DNA of 64,000 bases from Mantis religiosa (GCA_030765055.1 CM060955.1:99632024-99696023), one strand, 5' to 3'; positions 1 through 11,984 are shown, numbered from the stretch's first letter. Made by a program: numbers and translations. Notes: generated by a model not told the origin, from the letters alone.

Positions 1-1467
1 ATCATATACCCTATACGTTTATCACAAATTTAGCATAAGACAGTTTTTCCATCGGTTATTAAAGCACTGTCAACAGAAATCCACATTTTTAGCTTTGAAG
101 ACAACGAAGACACAACCAGTGCCATGGCTAAAAAAATGCAACTGAAATTAATGAAATCAATGAAAATTTATAATAATTCAGAAAAAATATTAAAATATGT
201 AAAATTATGTACTATGGTGTGAAATATGTATTGTAGCTCGAAATATGTAAAAATATGTAACTTAAAATGTTGGAATAAGGGTCTTTACAGCTTAGTTCAT
301 CAATGCTTTAGCAGTTTTTAAAATTACGTACACAGCAATAGAATATGTAATTACACAAAATCCGGGCTCTATTTATAACACAAAGAAAATTTATAGTGAA
401 TTTGTAAGTAAAAACTTCCAATTATTAGTGAATAAATGGTAATGTTTATAGATAACTTTCGGCACATAGACTATTTCTGCTTAAAGCATTCAAATGATTT
501 TTTTTTTAAATTAGCAACCTGATTCAACATTTACATAATATTAGTTATGTGTATAAATGTGTACAAATAGAATAACATTTTAATTTTATAGTAAGTTTTA
601 AGCTTGTTAAATCTTGACCAAATGAATACTGCACAGGAAGAGTTAATTTAGATTGCCCAGGCAATAATTGGTAAAAAAAAAAAAAAAAAAGTATGGAAAT
701 TATAACTTTGATTGTCAAATTTCCTCTTGCATATTAAAAGTTGTTGTGAAATGTGATTTGTCTCCTAATACTAAAATCTCAAGATTAAAAAGGAAAACGA
801 AGTCTCATCCATGCATTATTAAAAAACAAAAATATATCAAAAATATCAAATATGAATGGTATCCAGAATTCAACTGTATCTAAAATAACTCTTTTTTTTT
901 TTTTCCTGAATATATTTATATTTTGCAAATTTGTAGCACTGCTGAATGACTTCAAGTACCATTTATAATTTTCAAATATGCTATAGCAGATTTTGCTTAA
1001 ATGTTAAAATAACTTCAAAATAAGTCAAACAGGAACACAGCTGCATGCAAGGTACAAGCACTGTCACATGTAAGTAAAAACACTAACTATACAATCACTA
1101 TTCTGTGACACTGAAATTTTCATTTACAATACCACATGCATATACCATAAAGCAATATGATCTCACAATTATTTCTAACCTAATGGTTCTGGAATCACCT
1201 CATTAAGGCAGATGACGTGCAAAGGTTTTCGGTAGAAGACAATTGCAACTACCAAAAGCACCACTTACTAAACATACACAAAAGATTAAATAACATTAAC
1301 TTTAGTTGGCTTTATTCTCCTTGAATCAAACACGCAAAATAAACCAAGCAAAAGCATCCAAAAACCTAAATTGGCTTTTGTTGCCAGTAAGTGCTAATTG
1401 ATATTCGTTTCATTCTGAAACATTAAACAACGATCAACTTCTCTACAATGTCTCGATCACAATTTAC
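1..1467. other. AT-rich non-coding stretch, probably CHORDC1 intron
   Basis: No open frame here resembles a known protein. It lies downstream (minus strand) of the second CHORDC1 coding exon, so I infer it is intron 2 of that gene. I searched by eye for the next CHORD exon and did not find it. Two short homopolymer runs occur near 674-690 and 893-904. Confidence 0.5.
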
Positions 1468-1736
1468 CTTTATGTTCAAAAATTCTGTGAAATCCGTACA
1501 TTTCTTGTTGCAGCAGGACCAACCTTTATAAGCATCGTGAAAAAAAGGGGCTCCTGGGTGGAATGTACAAGAATCTGCAACACAAACGACGTATCATTCC
1601 AGAACATTCACCCAAAAGGGATTTAAATCATTACTACATTATTCCAACATATACCTTCTTTATTTTCTTTCGGATCATATTTCTGCCCACATCCACGATT
1701 ATAACAATTTACTAATTCCATTCCTTCACTCGGCAT
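1468..1736 (-). CDS. Chordc1: CHORD-domain Hsp90 co-chaperone, exons 1-2 (partial)
   Basis: Two small minus-strand exons join in frame. Exon 1 is 1655-1736 (ATG at 1736, 27 codons plus one base). Exon 2 is 1468-1574 (35 full codons). An 80-bp GT-AG intron lies between them. The encoded start has CYNRGCGQKYDP followed by CTFHPGAPFFHDAYKGW, then SCC and DFTEFL. This is the Cys/His pattern of a first CHORD zinc-binding domain, as in CHORDC1/morgana, which partners Hsp90 and acts in centrosome and stress control. A second in-frame ATG sits five codons downstream. Exon 2 ends in phase 0 at a good donor (AAG then gtaaat). The second CHORD and the CS domain are not in the window or were not found. 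Family assignment is strong; exact orthology is inferred. Confidence 0.9.
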
Positions 1737-2219
1737 TATTTTATTGTACTTTCAGCTTGCACACGTTTTCCCCACATTCACACTACCATTTCTGGAAAAC
1801 ATTAACAATTCATCCTTGTTCTCGTTTATTTACTCATTTACTCAATGCGCATGACAGCCAACATTTGAACCTCAACATTAATGTGTCTTTGGGACAATCT
1901 GGGAGAAGCTCCACTGCAACGCAGCGATGAAGACAAGAGAGTAGGTGATAGTAAACTACAAACTGCGACACAGAATTCTTTAACATTATGGTAAATAGTG
2001 ATGTGATTGTGATCCAGTTATGGCAGAGAAGTTGATGGTTGTTCCATGTTTCAAAATGAAGCGAATATTGTCATTAAGCACTTACTGGCATTAAAGGGAA
2101 AGGGGCTTCTAATAGCAATCGATAGTAGTGTGAGATTCCAGACCTGGCATGATATTAAAGCAAATAAGAGATGTGAAATTCTTGAGGATTTCTTGGTAGA
2201 AAAATATATTTTTCATAAA
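1737..2219. other. 5' flank of CHORDC1
   Basis: This stretch lies immediately upstream of the CHORDC1 start on the minus strand and should hold its 5' UTR and promoter. I see no convincing TATA or initiator element and no reading frame of note. Confidence 0.35.
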
Positions 2220-2444
2220 CAATAATAAATTCATCACTACATACGAATAAACACAGGAGCAAGCAACATTGACCTAACACTCGTCAACAGTAACATGCTA
2301 AAGTTTATCAACAATTGGAAATGTGCTGCTGAAGAGAGCAATTCTGACCACAGAATTATATCATTTAATATATGCCGAGATAGTTTTGGTAACAATACTT
2401 TTAACTTCCATGGCACGATATATAACGTTAAAGAAGGCGATTGC

Positions 2445-2676
2445 GCGCCTCGGTAGCGTTGATGGTAGCCTGTCTGCCTCATGTTCAAGATGTCCCGAGG
2501 TCGAATCTCGGTCAGGGTGAGTTACCTGGATAAGGTTTTCCCCTAATTTATCCTTATCCCGAAATACGAATGTTGGGTAACTCTGAGCTCTTTGGGCCCC
2601 GGGCTAGTTTGAGCATCATTTCACGCATCACTCATCGTCCGATATGACTTAATGCTGGAGGACGTAAAATTACAAA
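2445..2676 (+). mobile_element. SINE-A (tRNA-derived), nested in LINE
   Basis: A tRNA-like head with A- and B-box-like segments (GGTAGCGTTGATGG and GGTCGAATCTC) is followed by a body ending in GGAGGACGTAAAA. Imperfect target duplications flank it: aagaaggcgattgc at 2431-2444 and aagaagaagattgc at 2677-2690. At least six related copies exist in this window, so this is a family and not a tRNA gene. Confidence 0.85.
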
Positions 2677-5600
2677 AAGAAGAAGATTGCAGTACATTCA
2701 GAAAACAAATTGAACAGGAAATAATTAATTTTAGACTACAAGACCAAGCACTTCAATCTGACAGCAAAGATATAGCAGATATTGGTGAGCAAATTGAGAT
2801 TATGGTAACGGTAATGATACAGAATCTTTAATAAGGACTTATAACGATACCATATGTAAGGCACGCAACACAAATTTCAGAACAAAAAAAGGTGACTTCA
2901 AAATTACATACAAACAGAACGGTTCCGTGGTGGACACAGAAGCTTGTGATTCTGAGGAAGGAAACAAAGGCTCTTCGAAGAAGATATCAAAGGACAAAAA
3001 GAAAAAAACGATGAAATTTTGAGGAAACAGGGGAGACTACAATATCCAGAAGGAAAGAGAAACTACGAGTCGAAGATACGAAAGACAAGTTTGAATCTTG
3101 GAAGAATTACTGCAATATCACCAACACTGCTAATTCTTGGAACACGGCATACAAATTAGCTAATGGAAAAATAAAAAATAACTACACACTGTCCACCTTC
3201 AAAAAACAGATGGATCGTACACCTACAATCTGGATGAAACGCTAAAGCTTATGATTGATAGTTTCACACCAGCAGATGACAAAACCGTAGACAATGAACA
3301 CCATAAAGGTATAAGAAAAAGATCTTTAGAAATATTAAATACAGAAGATGATATCCCATTCACAGTGGACGAGGTTATATAGATAGTTGAGGAGATAAAG
3401 AGAGAAAACAAGCCCCTGGCGGAAATGGAATAACAGTAGAGATATTTAAGAATGTCATTAAAGTATTACCAAGACTGACCACCGCTGTATACAATGCATG
3501 CTTAAATACAAGATATTTTCCCAGAAACTAGAAAAGTGCGAAAATTATACCCATAACTAAATCAGTGAAAGATGATAGCGATCAAGTAATGAAATTCTGA
3601 CCAATCAGTCTTTTTAATTTAGAGGGGAAGGTAATGGAAAAACTCTTGATAAATAGAACCATATATCACATCCATAATAAAATTAATTAGCAATCAACAA
3701 TTTGGATTCACCACACAAATAAGTATAACTCTGCCACTCAAATGGTTATAGTGAATTTGTTTTTGGTATTAGAAACCTCTCAGTTAATGCATGTTACTCC
3801 ATGTGTACATAACATCCGTCATTTGTGATTCCTGTGCATTCCATTGGATGACGTGATGCGTTCATTAGTGGTTGGCACATATCTGAGAACTGCGGCAGTT
3901 TCCCGCTTACTCTTGCAAGAATAATCAGTGCGTTTTCTGAGAGTGTTCTATTAGACATGGTAACACTTTGAAAAGCAGGATAATACCATAGATGCACTAA
4001 TGTTCCTGAAACAGTTCGTAAATGAAGGTCTCGGAGATGGCAAATATATTTTACTGATGAGTTTTGACGTCAAAGGAGTTTTTGATGCGGCATTGTGGCC
4101 AGCTATCCTGAGTACTTTACGAGACATGGAGTGCCCAAAGAAACTCTATGAACTATCCAAGGGATATTTCAAACAAATAATTGCCACATTGTCAGTGAAC
4201 AGTGTATAAAAACGGGGAAAAAAATTAAAAATGGATGCCCTAAAGGGTCAGGTTGTGATTCCGGATATTGAAATATTTTTACAATCCACTACTAAATCTA
4301 AATTATTCACAAAACACGAAAGTTATTGCATTTGCAGATGATGTGATTATTATGATTAAAAAATCAGTATCTCTGCAATAGGGAAACTATGCCAATATAG
4401 AAATTAAAATAAAATTTAAAAAATGGGCAAAATAATAAAATTAACTTTGGGGAAGAAAAATCAAAGATAATGGTGGTAACGAAAAGAGGACGAAACACCA
4501 GAGAACTCTACGTCTATGTTAACGACAAGATGCTACAACAAGAAAACTCCATAAAATATTTAGGCATAATACTAGATACTAAATGTAATTTTAAACAACA
4601 TGTTGAGCAAATTCACAAAAATATAGATCAATACATGGTTTAGCATGATCAGCACGTATAATTTGGGTGCTAAATCAGGAGGTTTTGCACTTTATTTATA
4701 AGGGAATAGTACTGGCTCTGCTTGCTTATGGGATTCTAATGTGGAGTGAAGCATCAAATAAAAGAAACAGTAAATCAAAACTTCAGAGAGTGTAGCGACT
4801 GATTAATATAAAAATTGCAAAAGCTTTCCGAACAGTTTCTAATGAAGCACTATGTATCCTAAGTAGGAATATTCCAATTGACAGAAGTAAGAAAAATATT
4901 GAAGACCTACAACATACGTAAATGGATGTGGAGAAGAATTCAATATTGGTCATGATCTACATTATACCAGATGGTTCCACCCCGGAAAAGTGATGAAGAT
5001 TAAAGAAAATAGCACGGCAAAAACTATCCAATAAATATTTATACAGACGGCAGTAAGTAAATGATGGGTTTGGCTCAGAAATAGATTAGATAACAATTGT
5101 ACGAATAACAGGCTGAACAGCTAGCAACATTAAAAGCATTAAACGCTCAATCATCTGATAATAACTTTAAAAAGTGAGAAAGTAGCTGCAATGCTCACTG
5201 ATAGTCAGATAACACTTGATTCCATAAATGATTTTAAAATCTATACAATTTTAATAGAAGAAATCAGAAAACAAAACTACAGTTTAGCAAATGAAGGTTG
5301 GATAATACACTACAAATGGGTGAAAGCTTATATGTGTAATAGAGGAAATGACCTGGCAGATGTCTTCGCCAGAAGTTCTGCAAAAGATGCTTCACTCCCT
5401 GTTAGCTACCAGAAAATACCGCTAACAGTAGCATTAAGTAAACTTGAGAAAAAACAGAAGAACTGTGGGAAAATGAATGGCAGAAAACAGAGAAAGGAAA
5501 AATAACCAAATTATTTCTTCTTAGGCTAAAGGACAGATTAAAACCCTTTATCCCATTGTCAGGAATTATCACAATCTTTCAAATTGGACATGATAGAATA

Positions 5601-5976
5601 CGGTCATACTTCAGCGTTTCCATATAAGGAACAGTCCGAGCTGCGGATGTGGAGCCCCAGAACAAGCTGTGGATCACCTAATATTTGAGTGTTCGAGACT
5701 GGAAGAAGAAAGGAAAAAGTTCTGCCAGAGTCAAATGAGGAAACATGGAAAGTGGACTGAAAACAATGAAAACTTTGTGAAATATTATACAAAAGAATTT
5801 GTGGGATTTCTAAAAATTATTCAGATTGATAGATTATTAAAACAACTGGTAATAGTAATTCATCACTAAACAGTCATTGTACACCAATAATGTTAAAAAG
5901 CACTGTAACTTAATAATTGTATAACCATCCTGAAAGCAGAGCATGTAGTATTACAAATTATGTAATGGAACTGCTG

Positions 5977-6020
5977 TAATTAATTAATTAATTAATTAAT
6001 TAATTAATTAATTAATTAAT
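5977..6020. repeat. (TTAA)n tail of LINE
   Basis: Eleven near-perfect TTAA units close the LINE copy. Short tandem repeats at the 3' end are usual for several non-LTR clades. Confidence 0.85.
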
Positions 6021-6022
6021 AA

Positions 6023-6737
6023 AAAACTCTTAGCATTCTGGAGATAAAGAAAATTGAGACATATTGTGACCCGATAATGAGTGCGCTTCACTAAAAAAGA
6101 TTGACAAAGACATTTTATGTGCCAAATGAAAAATGTTTGTGAACTCTGTGCAAAGGAATTTGAAAGTAACACTTAATCCACTAAGAAAAGAAGTAAATCC
6201 TTAGTACAAATGTGCAAAGAGTGCTAAACTACCTTTCACAAATGTGCACATTTAAGTTCATTCATTACAGTCTGATTTTTAAAAGAATATACGCGAAGGT
6301 CATCTGTTTCTCCACGTGGGTGCTTGTAATTTCCAGCAGATCCACTTTCTTTATCCTCTCAACATTCGAAACATAAACAAGGGTTCGAAATATTTCACCT
6401 CAACAAAAACATGCACAGATAATCTGTATTAGTCTACTTTAAAAACAGAAATAAGTTGCGCACATATTCACTGTGTTGTAGGAGTGAGTTCTTTTAAATA
6501 ATTTCTGCACTATGTAATATGCAACTTATATTTCATACTTACAGTTCCTGTTGCTCTGCATTTTAAGTTGACATTCCCGCACTAGTGCAGTAAGTGTTTC
6601 TCCTAGAAACACAAATAGGCGATGCACGTTCTAAAATCCAACATTTATCTTTACTTATATTTATTAATATTTCAGCTAATATCTTAACTACTAAAATTCA
6701 GATTGATATAATTACACATATTGTAAAAATAATTCTC

Positions 6738-6738
<1 letters not shown>
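6023..6738. other. Intergenic, nothing recognised
   Basis: AT-rich DNA without a supported gene or clear repeat. It separates the LINE tail from the CA microsatellite. Confidence 0.5.

Positions 6739-6809
<71 letters not shown>
6739..6809. repeat. (CA)n microsatellite
   Basis: About 35 uninterrupted CA units. Reading frames that run through it are artefacts. Confidence 0.97.
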
Positions 6810-6811
<2 letters not shown>

Positions 6812-6957
6812 AATTCGCACATAATGGAATCTCGAGAATTGAAAAAACTGGGTACAAGCGGCTCGTTTTTTCGGACTTTTCCTCGTTCCGTTTTAAGTGT
6901 TTGCCACATTAGTATCACAATATACTATTATTAGCGACTTTGTTTTAACTGACATGG

Positions 6958-7050
6958 TCATATAAACGCCGCCGATATGCCGGAATTTTGACCCACAGGA
7001 ATTCTTTTACGTGTAAGCATATCTGCTGACATGGGACTGTCGCTTTTGGA
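6958..7050 (-). mobile_element. SINE-C fragment
   Basis: The segment reads, on the minus strand, AAAAGCGACAGTCCCATGTC followed by a T/A-rich spacer and ATTCCTGTGGGTCAAAATTC. The same order of blocks recurs at 59771-59995 and in altered form at 27135-27360. Only the body is present; the tRNA-like head is missing. Confidence 0.6.
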
Positions 7051-8640
7051 TAAAAGAAATAAGCTGTTCATTGATAACGAGCAAACTCTCGTCATCCTGC
7101 TGGAAGAATTCTCTAAGAGAACAGACACATTCTCTAGCTTGACTATGCAATGTAACACCCCGACCGTAAGCTGATCTTTACCTCGATTCCTCGGTTCTTC
7201 TCTAATCCTACCGCCACTACGTCTTGCTCCCATAAAAGCGTATTTAATTGTATTTTAACAAAGTAGGCTAACAATACGTAGCGCAACTGAATACTCAAGC
7301 AAACTCTATTTCCCGCATACAACTAGCGATAACTGATCTGAGGAGTATGTGATTCACCAGTTTAACAATCTGGCAACCTTTGTTTACGTTACTATAGCAA
7401 CGACCTTCCCTTCTTTCCTTTCGTGTCCCTTGCTTGATGACCTTCACGTATCTTCTTTTAAAAATCAGGCTGTAATGCTCCTTTTCTTTAATCTGTTGGT
7501 TGGACCTGTTCCGAGACCAATCAAACTGCTCTCTTCCGCTCATAGGCTCGTCCAATATTCCAATCAAAAATTTTGAAGGTTTCATAATTTGAACACGCCT
7601 TTTCTATTTAGGCCTGAAGCCTTTTACTTTCTTCCACAGTGCTGTCTTGTACGTCTGTATTTCGGAGTCGATATTTTCTATTTACTTATGCTCGTCTTCT
7701 CACCATTTAGGATTAATATCTTTCCTGTTTGTTTTATAAAATCTAGCAGTTGTTATTAAGAGTTCTGCTGATCTGTCCCTGCCTTATCTCCATCATTAAG
7801 AGCAGAACATAATTTCTGATAATATAATGCTAGTCTTTTATAATTCTGAACTCTACCTTTAAAAGCATAACATATCCACTTTGGATATTTAGCTCAAATC
7901 ACAGAGTGTAACATTCTTTTTCACAGAACATAATTTTTTCCAGGTGAAAATCAAATCCTAATGGAACTGCTACAAAGCATTGTAGGCGGGTAAACCGAAG
8001 TTGTTTTTTCTGCTGTTTGTTGTGCTGTGGCTTCTTATCGGGATTCACGAAACAATTCAGAAAAGGATTAAACAATCTCCAACAAAGAAACATAACTAAG
8101 TGCAATGGGTTATATCAACAATATTATGGTTCAGTTTTTTTTTCATTTCAGGCTTTGTCACTGAGCTTAACCTTTGTTCATTTTAAATGATTTTACAATT
8201 AAAGTCATAAATAACTGGACAGTGTAGTATTGTTGACGACAACACACAATTCGATGTTATAACTAAAGAATGGTTCAATATGCTGAATTAATATAAGTTT
8301 TTTGATGTCATTGTTTTTAAGTTGTATGTGAGTCACATGTTTTACTGAATAATTAATTGCTATGTAAATTATAAATCCCAAGTCTTATCAACTTTGTCAG
8401 CTTTGCTAAAATCTGATGTAAATTCAAAAGATATTAACCTGTTATTCAAATGTTTGTGATTCAGACTGATAACTATAGAAAGTATTTTGTAATATGGAGC
8501 AAAGTGTAAATTAGATAATATGCTTAAAGCATTCTTATGAATTTGCTGGTTCCATGTAGTATTTTCTTTTATGGTATCTTTTATGTTTGGTGCTGCATTG
8601 CTTGTTTTTGCACAGAATGAAGTTTAATGCCTAATAAAAT
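7045..8640. other. Probable promoter / 5' region of WAPL
   Basis: Largely unique sequence, less AT-rich around 7190-7560. It holds an X-box-like palindrome at 7388-7401 (GTTACTATAGCAAC) and a strong splice-acceptor-like tract at 8601-8615 (CTTGTTTTTGCACAG) just upstream of the WAPL start. This suggests a 5' UTR intron. On the minus strand a short ATG frame at 7233 (MGARRSGGRIREEPRNR) runs into a donor-like CGAG/GTAAAG; its reality is unknown. Confidence 0.4.
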
Positions 8641-8660
8641 TAGTCACTGTGAACAAAAGG

Positions 8661-9030
8661 ACCATGGTTTTTGAAAGTTGGAACTGTAAGAACCCACAAT
8701 CTGAAGATCCATATGCAATTGACACTGATGATGATAATGATGCCATTGTAAACAAAAGCAGGACCATAGCTTTTAAAAGTTGGAACTGTAAGAATTCACA
8801 ATCAGAAGATCCATATGCAATTGAAACTGATGATGATAATGAAAATAAAAGCAGGACCAAAGCTTTTAAAAGTTGGAAGTGTAAGAACTCACAATCAGAA
8901 GATTCATATGCATTTGTCGATATTGTTATTGTGAACCCAAGGACCATAGATTTAGAAAGTTGGAACTGTATGAACTCACAATCAGAAGATCCAAATTCAT
9001 TTGAAATTGATGATGATAATGATGATAATG
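8661..9030 (+). repeat. In-frame N-terminal repeat of WAPL (4 units)
   Basis: Units start at 8661, 8763, 8856 and 8943, with spacings of 102, 93 and 87 bp, all multiples of three. Each encodes FxSWxCxNSQSED followed by an acidic Asp/Glu run. The third has lost most of its acidic run. Confidence 0.9.
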
Positions 9031-11984
9031 ACCTTTTAACTGCAAAAAGACAAAATTATAACTCTGTGGCAAAACAAAAGTTTGAATGTAGCCAAAATTC
9101 TCAAAAGCCATCAAAAAATCCAAAACCTTTTAGGTTTCAGAAACATAAAAATATTTTACATAAACAGCAGAAGGAAACTCTGGCTAAACCAAAGAAGTTC
9201 TTTAAAAGTCGGGATATAAACGCAGTACCTAACCAAAATCTTCAATACTGTATTAGAAACAGATGTGCACAACAAGATAGAGATAGCTTAAATGTACAAA
9301 AATGCACACCAGGAGATAACTATCAAACTAATAACAAGCCAGTATCAAAAGATCCATATTTGTTTGAAACAGAAGATGAGAGCTATTCAAATGAAGCACT
9401 TAAATACGTAAATACTGAAAACATATGTATATATCAAGACAGAAACAGAAACAGCATAGAAAAGTGTCATTTCAGCAACAAGCCATCAAATCATCTATAT
9501 TCATTAGAAATGAATGGTGACCATACTACCACAGAAAATAAAAATGTCAAATGTATGGAAAAACAAAAAGGTCTTGAAAGTTCCAATGTCCAATTTTCAA
9601 CTCAAGATGAATATTTATACCCTATACAGAGGTGCATGCAGTCTGTCAGTGCAGCTAAGACTGAGATATCGCATTCACCAAAAGAAAACTATCTTGTGAG
9701 TTCAAAGATTAAAGCAGTAAACCAGCCGTTAATTGACAATATAACTAATCAGTCTAAAGAGACAAATTGTCGTCCAGTAGTTCATACTAGAGATAAGGGA
9801 ACATTCCAACCAACTAATAAATCAGCTGAAGTCATATCATTATCAAAAGCAAGTGAAATAAGTTTGAATGTATATGGTAAAAACAGAGAACCAGTTGAAA
9901 TTAATCATTTATCCCCAGGAAAGAATGGGAAGTCACCTGCAACTGCTACTTCATTAAAGAAATGCAATTATGAAGGTAAGAATGCCTTATCTACACATAA
10001 GAGAAAGAACTTTAAAGGTTCCAGTGCAGAAAGAATTCACAAAAAAAACAAGGATATACATTTGACTTCGAGAAAAATAAATCGTAAAAACCAAAATATT
10101 AGCAACAAGGAAATATATAAATTTACCCATGAGTCAAATATAAAATTTTCCCCTATTATCAGAAATCTAGAAAAGCTCAACATTCCTTCTTACCTTACTG
10201 AGGGAAAACAAACAAGAGCTACCAATGAGACTGATAACAATGAAGAAAACAACCTAATACCAAGTACTTACATGGCATGTAATAAAACAGCAACTGTTAA
10301 AAATTCATTAGAAACCAAAGAATTATACACCCCAGAAATCTATAGCATGTGCTTGGATGTTACCAATAAAGCTGAAGCAGTGATAAATCTGAAAAATGAT
10401 GAAATAGATAAACATTTCACAGTAATAGAAAATGTAAGAAAATCTGATCAAATACAAAAACTAGGAAAGCTTCAAGAATTTCATGATGATGTTGAATCTA
10501 TATTAAATGCTCTGCAAGACAACAATCCAATAACTACAAGATGTCAGTCAGCACTTTTACTAGCATCAAAATATTTAATACCTGAGTTCAGAATGCATGT
10601 TAAAGCTTATGATAAAACAACAACATTTTTCTGTGCCTTACATGATGCTGCTGAAGATCAGAGTCTTGCTTTATGTACAGCAACAATAATGTTTGTTATT
10701 AGTCAGTATCATCAAATTATAAACATGGATACTAGCAGCATTCACTTGTTGCTGAGCCTGTTCAACTCATCTTTAAAATATAAAACAGAACCAGCACAAC
10801 TGCAGAGTATTAAAAGGAAAATATTAGAACTGTGTGCCAAGGTACAAAGTCATGGATTTGTTAAGCTTCTACATCATGAAAACATAGCCGCTAATCATCT
10901 GGCCTCAGAGGCACTTTTAAATCTAACATATTCTAAAACAGGATACCTATTTGAGGATCGTCTGAGAGAGATGGGAGGTCTGGAGCACATTGTAAAAGCA
11001 ATAAACAATTGCAGGACAGAGATAGTTGACTTTTTTGTACAATGGAAAGAAAACATGATTGATAAATTGAGATTTTTAAATTGCTGCTTTCAAATTCTTG
11101 AACGCTGCACTTATCAGAATAAAGAAAACCAAGTATATCTTTTAAAATATGAAAGTAGTTGTGTTATGGAAATTATGGCTGCACTTCTCAAAAAATGCAC
11201 TGAAGAGATTAGATGTGCTCTTCAGTTTAAAAGTACAGCTGATGTAGTAACACTTGAACTATTGTTTACGATGCTCAAAGTTTTGATCAATTTAACTTAT
11301 TGTAACAATGATACATCCTTTGGAAGTTCCTTAGTTTCCAGAAGACCAGAAATGATACACAAAAGTCTTTATATGCTATTACAAGCTTCAAACCATGTAC
11401 CAGATGAAAAGAAATTTGATTTACTTGCCCTGGTACTTATGTTTTTGATCAATATAGTGGAATATAACACTTGCAATAGAAAATTAATCTTTGAAGCCAA
11501 AGCTTCTGACATAATGATTCACAGCAGTGATAACAAACACATTATGAAACTTCTTATAGATTTGTTCTATCAGCAAGAGAAACTTGCAAGAATTGAAGAA
11601 TTCAAAACCAATGCAATGCTGAATAGCCAAATAGATTCAGAACAAACAAATGCATCTGCGGAACCGTCACAAGAGTTCATTGATTCGCTACAAGAAAGAG
11701 CTGGACAGAATATGAAATACACACTTATAGCATCATATTTAGTGCTGCTCATAGGCTACTTAATTGCTGATAATGACGAATATGAGATATATGTTCGCCA
11801 GTGCTTGCCACAAAGAAGCTTTTCTCCTATGATATCTGTGTTGAAGAAAATGTATAAGTTCTTTAATATGGTGCCTGGTATTACAAGCATAAAAGAAATG
11901 ACACAAACTCAGTATATAATTCAGTGTTTAAAGCAGTCAGATGAGAAAGCAACAGTTGTCACCTCTAACATGTATCAGTTGTGA
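8664..11984 (+). CDS. wapl: Wings apart-like cohesin release factor, single exon
   Basis: WAPL unloads cohesin from chromatin with PDS5 in the nucleus. The 1106-residue frame begins at ATG 8664 in a strong ACCATGG context. An in-frame stop at 8625 and a GTG at 8649 argue against an earlier start. The C-terminal half, from about residue 553, follows the WAPL domain closely: KELYTPEIY, LIPEFRMHVKAYDKTTTFF, DQSLALCTATIMFVIS, LREMGGLEHIVKAI, LALVLMFLINIVEYNTCNR and the final SYLVLLIGYLIA. The N-terminal half is low-complexity, basic and Ser/Asn-rich. It opens with four in-frame copies of a 29-34 residue unit (SWNCKNSQSEDPYA plus an acidic run), and a fifth DPYLFETEDE lies near residue 229. No intron interrupts the frame. 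I do not see the vertebrate-type FGF motifs or the N-terminal YSR motif. It may be the native gene or an old retrocopy; the intact frame says it is functional. Confidence 0.93.
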   Translation: MVFESWNCKNPQSEDPYAIDTDDDNDAIVNKSRTIAFKSWNCKNSQSEDPYAIETDDDNENKSRTKAFKSWKCKNSQSEDSYAFVDIVIVNPRTIDLESWNCMNSQSEDPNSFEIDDDNDDNDLLTAKRQNYNSVAKQKFECSQNSQKPSKNPKPFRFQKHKNILHKQQKETLAKPKKFFKSRDINAVPNQNLQYCIRNRCAQQDRDSLNVQKCTPGDNYQTNNKPVSKDPYLFETEDESYSNEALKYVNTENICIYQDRNRNSIEKCHFSNKPSNHLYSLEMNGDHTTTENKNVKCMEKQKGLESSNVQFSTQDEYLYPIQRCMQSVSAAKTEISHSPKENYLVSSKIKAVNQPLIDNITNQSKETNCRPVVHTRDKGTFQPTNKSAEVISLSKASEISLNVYGKNREPVEINHLSPGKNGKSPATATSLKKCNYEGKNALSTHKRKNFKGSSAERIHKKNKDIHLTSRKINRKNQNISNKEIYKFTHESNIKFSPIIRNLEKLNIPSYLTEGKQTRATNETDNNEENNLIPSTYMACNKTATVKNSLETKELYTPEIYSMCLDVTNKAEAVINLKNDEIDKHFTVIENVRKSDQIQKLGKLQEFHDDVESILNALQDNNPITTRCQSALLLASKYLIPEFRMHVKAYDKTTTFFCALHDAAEDQSLALCTATIMFVISQYHQIINMDTSSIHLLLSLFNSSLKYKTEPAQLQSIKRKILELCAKVQSHGFVKLLHHENIAANHLASEALLNLTYSKTGYLFEDRLREMGGLEHIVKAINNCRTEIVDFFVQWKENMIDKLRFLNCCFQILERCTYQNKENQVYLLKYESSCVMEIMAALLKKCTEEIRCALQFKSTADVVTLELLFTMLKVLINLTYCNNDTSFGSSLVSRRPEMIHKSLYMLLQASNHVPDEKKFDLLALVLMFLINIVEYNTCNRKLIFEAKASDIMIHSSDNKHIMKLLIDLFYQQEKLARIEEFKTNAMLNSQIDSEQTNASAEPSQEFIDSLQERAGQNMKYTLIASYLVLLIGYLIADNDEYEIYVRQCLPQRSFSPMISVLKKMYKFFNMVPGITSIKEMTQTQYIIQCLKQSDEKATVVTSNMYQL

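Larger units (their letters stand above)
2220..6022 (+). pseudogene. Decayed non-LTR retrotransposon with RNase H (I/R1-like LINE)
   Basis: Domains appear in normal LINE order but with many stops and frameshifts. An endonuclease tail with the SDHRIISF motif is near 2338-2365. Reverse transcriptase blocks include SFDVKGVFDA (4060-4090) and AFADDVIIM (4327-4353). An RNase H has IYTDGSK near 5036 and TDSQ near 5195. The C-terminal zinc motif is near 5640-5697 (CGCGAPEQ then DHLIFEC). The presence of RNase H favours the I/LOA/R1 group over Jockey. The copy ends in a (TTAA)n tail at 5977-6020, typical of a LINE 3' end. A SINE splits the endonuclease-RT linker at 2445-2676, and the reading joins again across it. 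Confidence 0.8.

Noticed and set aside
6594..6918. Frames with Thr-His or Cys-Val repeats
   Set aside because: They translate the CA microsatellite.
8649..8663. GTG at 8649 as the WAPL start
   Set aside because: A nuclear animal gene would use ATG; ATG 8664 has a strong context (ACCATGG) and fits the repeat boundary.
8720..8860. CTGATGA motifs as hammerhead cores
   Set aside because: They encode the acidic repeat of WAPL and have no stem II or GAAA partner.
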